The position numbers and the translations under genes are program-made. Below the pieces are notes generated by a model, which made no database searches, was not told where the DNA came from, and saw only the letters and a program-made list of their open reading frames with translations. 64,000 bases of DNA, taken from assembly GCF_001021975.1 (NCBI RefSeq), contig NZ_CP009928.1:558001-622000 (forward strand), given 5' to 3'. The stretch comes from Chryseobacterium gallinarum. GTDB lineage: Bacteria > Bacteroidota > Bacteroidia > Flavobacteriales > Weeksellaceae. Positions 63,068-64,000 of the stretch are shown here, in pieces (position 1 is the first letter of the stretch; each line of letters begins with the position of its first letter).

Positions 63068-64000
63068 ATGAATATTTTAATTGAAAAATTTAATACTCCA
63101 TACCACGCAGCTCCTTTTACCCATATTAAAAACGAAGATTATCTTCCTGCTTTCAAGGAATTAATTCAACAATCAGAAGAAGAAATCAATGCTATTGTTA
63201 ATAATCCGGAAGCCCCTACTTTTCAAAACGTCATTGAAGCATTAGCCTATTCGGGTGAGCAGCTGGACGTGGTTTCCAACATTTTTTTCAATTTAAATTC
63301 GGCTGAAACCAGCGATGAAATTCAGCAGATTGCACAGGAGGTTTCTCCTATCCTGACAGAGCACTCCTCAAAAATTTCCCAGAACGAAGCCCTTTTCAAC
63401 AAAATCAAAAAAGTATATGATGAAAGGGAGAAATATAACCTTAATGAGGAGCAAAAAATGCTTCTGGATGAAACGTATAAAGGTTTTGTGAGAAGCGGGG
63501 CATTATTGAATGAAGAAGACAAGGAAAAATTAAAGAAAATCAACATGGATCTTTCTTTAAAATCTTTACAATTCGGACAGAATGTGCTGGCTTCAACCAA
63601 TGCTTATTTCAAACATATCACCCGTAAGGAAGATCTGGCAGGGATTCCGGAAGCGATTATTGATCAGTACGCTGAAGAAGCCAAAGAAAGAAACTTAGAT
63701 GGATGGGTTATTACCCTGCAATATCCGAGCTACCTCCCTTTCATGACCTATGCTGAAAACCGTGAATTAAGGAAAGAACTGGCATTAGCCAATGGTAAAA
63801 AATCTTTTGATGGCGGAGAATATGACAACCAAAGCCTCATCAAAGAACTTCTTGATTTAAAACAGCAAAAAGCAGAGCTGTTAGGATATACCAATTATGC
63901 AGATTTCGTTCTTGAAGAAAGAATGGCAAAATCCCCGGCAAAAGTTTTTGATTTTTTAAATGAGCTTTTAACCAAAGCAAAGCCATATGCTGATAAAGAA
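63068..64000 (+). CDS. M3 family metallopeptidase (Dcp/oligopeptidase A type), partial
   Basis: An open frame from the ATG at 63068 runs to the right edge (311 codons, no stop). The N-terminus (KFNTPYHAAPFTHIKNEDY) and YFKHITRKEDLAGIPEAII, then GWVITLQYPSYLPFMTYAEN, are typical of peptidyl-dipeptidase Dcp and oligopeptidase A. The HExxH zinc site lies further on and is outside the window. No signal peptide is visible, so a cytoplasmic role in peptide turnover is likely. Confidence 0.9.
   Translation, partial: MNILIEKFNTPYHAAPFTHIKNEDYLPAFKELIQQSEEEINAIVNNPEAPTFQNVIEALAYSGEQLDVVSNIFFNLNSAETSDEIQQIAQEVSPILTEHSSKISQNEALFNKIKKVYDEREKYNLNEEQKMLLDETYKGFVRSGALLNEEDKEKLKKINMDLSLKSLQFGQNVLASTNAYFKHITRKEDLAGIPEAIIDQYAEEAKERNLDGWVITLQYPSYLPFMTYAENRELRKELALANGKKSFDGGEYDNQSLIKELLDLKQQKAELLGYTNYADFVLEERMAKSPAKVFDFLNELLTKAKPYADKE

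Noticed and set aside
1..64000. CRISPR array, tRNA gene, transposase or prophage
   Set aside because: I looked for direct repeats with spacers, tRNA arms and transposase motifs and saw none. The only regular tandem array is the 7-bp repeat at 51862.

Overview
The window looks like a chromosome segment of a Flavobacteriia member, most probably Chryseobacterium or a close relative (Weeksellaceae). The reasons are low GC, many promoters with the Bacteroidota -7 element TAnnTTTG, a C-terminal type IX secretion sorting domain, an Oar-type TonB receptor, a minimal class Id-like ribonucleotide reductase, and the overall resemblance of the proteins. The genus call rests on recalled family resemblance, not on a search.

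Region 1 (1-24602, all minus strand) is a Wzx/Wzy-type capsule or O-polysaccharide locus. Transcription runs from right to left. Its conserved front end holds a PLP aminotransferase, a PglF/CapD-type 4,6-dehydratase, Wza, a UDP-HexNAc dehydrogenase, the tyrosine autokinase Wzc and a mannose-1-phosphate guanylyltransferase. Next comes a dTDP-3-amino-3,6-dideoxyhexose module: two tandem FdtA/QdtA cupin isomerases, an N-acetyltransferase and a 3-aminotransferase. The variable AT-rich tail holds a Wzx flippase, six glycosyltransferases (two GT2, two GT4, two CgeB-like), an EpsG-type Wzy polymerase, two further acetyltransferases, a secreted beta-helix protein, an NDP-sugar epimerase and the start of another SDR gene that leaves the window. 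The initiating phosphoglycosyltransferase, RmlAB, ManB and a Wzb-type phosphatase are not seen.

Region 2 (24586-33700, minus strand) carries recX, glyA, a thioredoxin-reductase-like flavoprotein, a dihaem cytochrome c peroxidase and a four-gene MacAB-like ABC exporter (ATPase, two permeases, adaptor). A 424-bp divergent intergenic region with a cluster of DnaA-box matches separates it from a plus-strand nrdB - small ABM-like gene - nrdA group.

Region 3 (37439-64000, both strands) is mostly housekeeping and metabolic: an Oar-like TonB receptor, a T9SS-exported leucine-rich-repeat protein, DUF72, HD and alpha/beta hydrolases, a ribokinase-like kinase, DUF4241, valS, a DUF1573 protein, PPK2, the RNase P RNA, an ECF sigma factor with a membrane partner, an acyl-CoA synthetase, rpoN, asnS, rimM-rpsP, a shortened nitroreductase, a Gre-like factor, an SRPBCC protein and the start of an M3 metallopeptidase that leaves the window. 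Genes here are usually bounded by clear hairpin terminators. No tRNA, transposase, prophage or CRISPR array was seen.

No wholly new system is evident. The most notable points are the DnaA-box cluster upstream of the RNR genes, the paired cupin isomerases of which one lacks a catalytic histidine, a 7-bp tandem repeat directly upstream of PPK2, and a palindromic repeat that seems to cut off the end of the nitroreductase gene.
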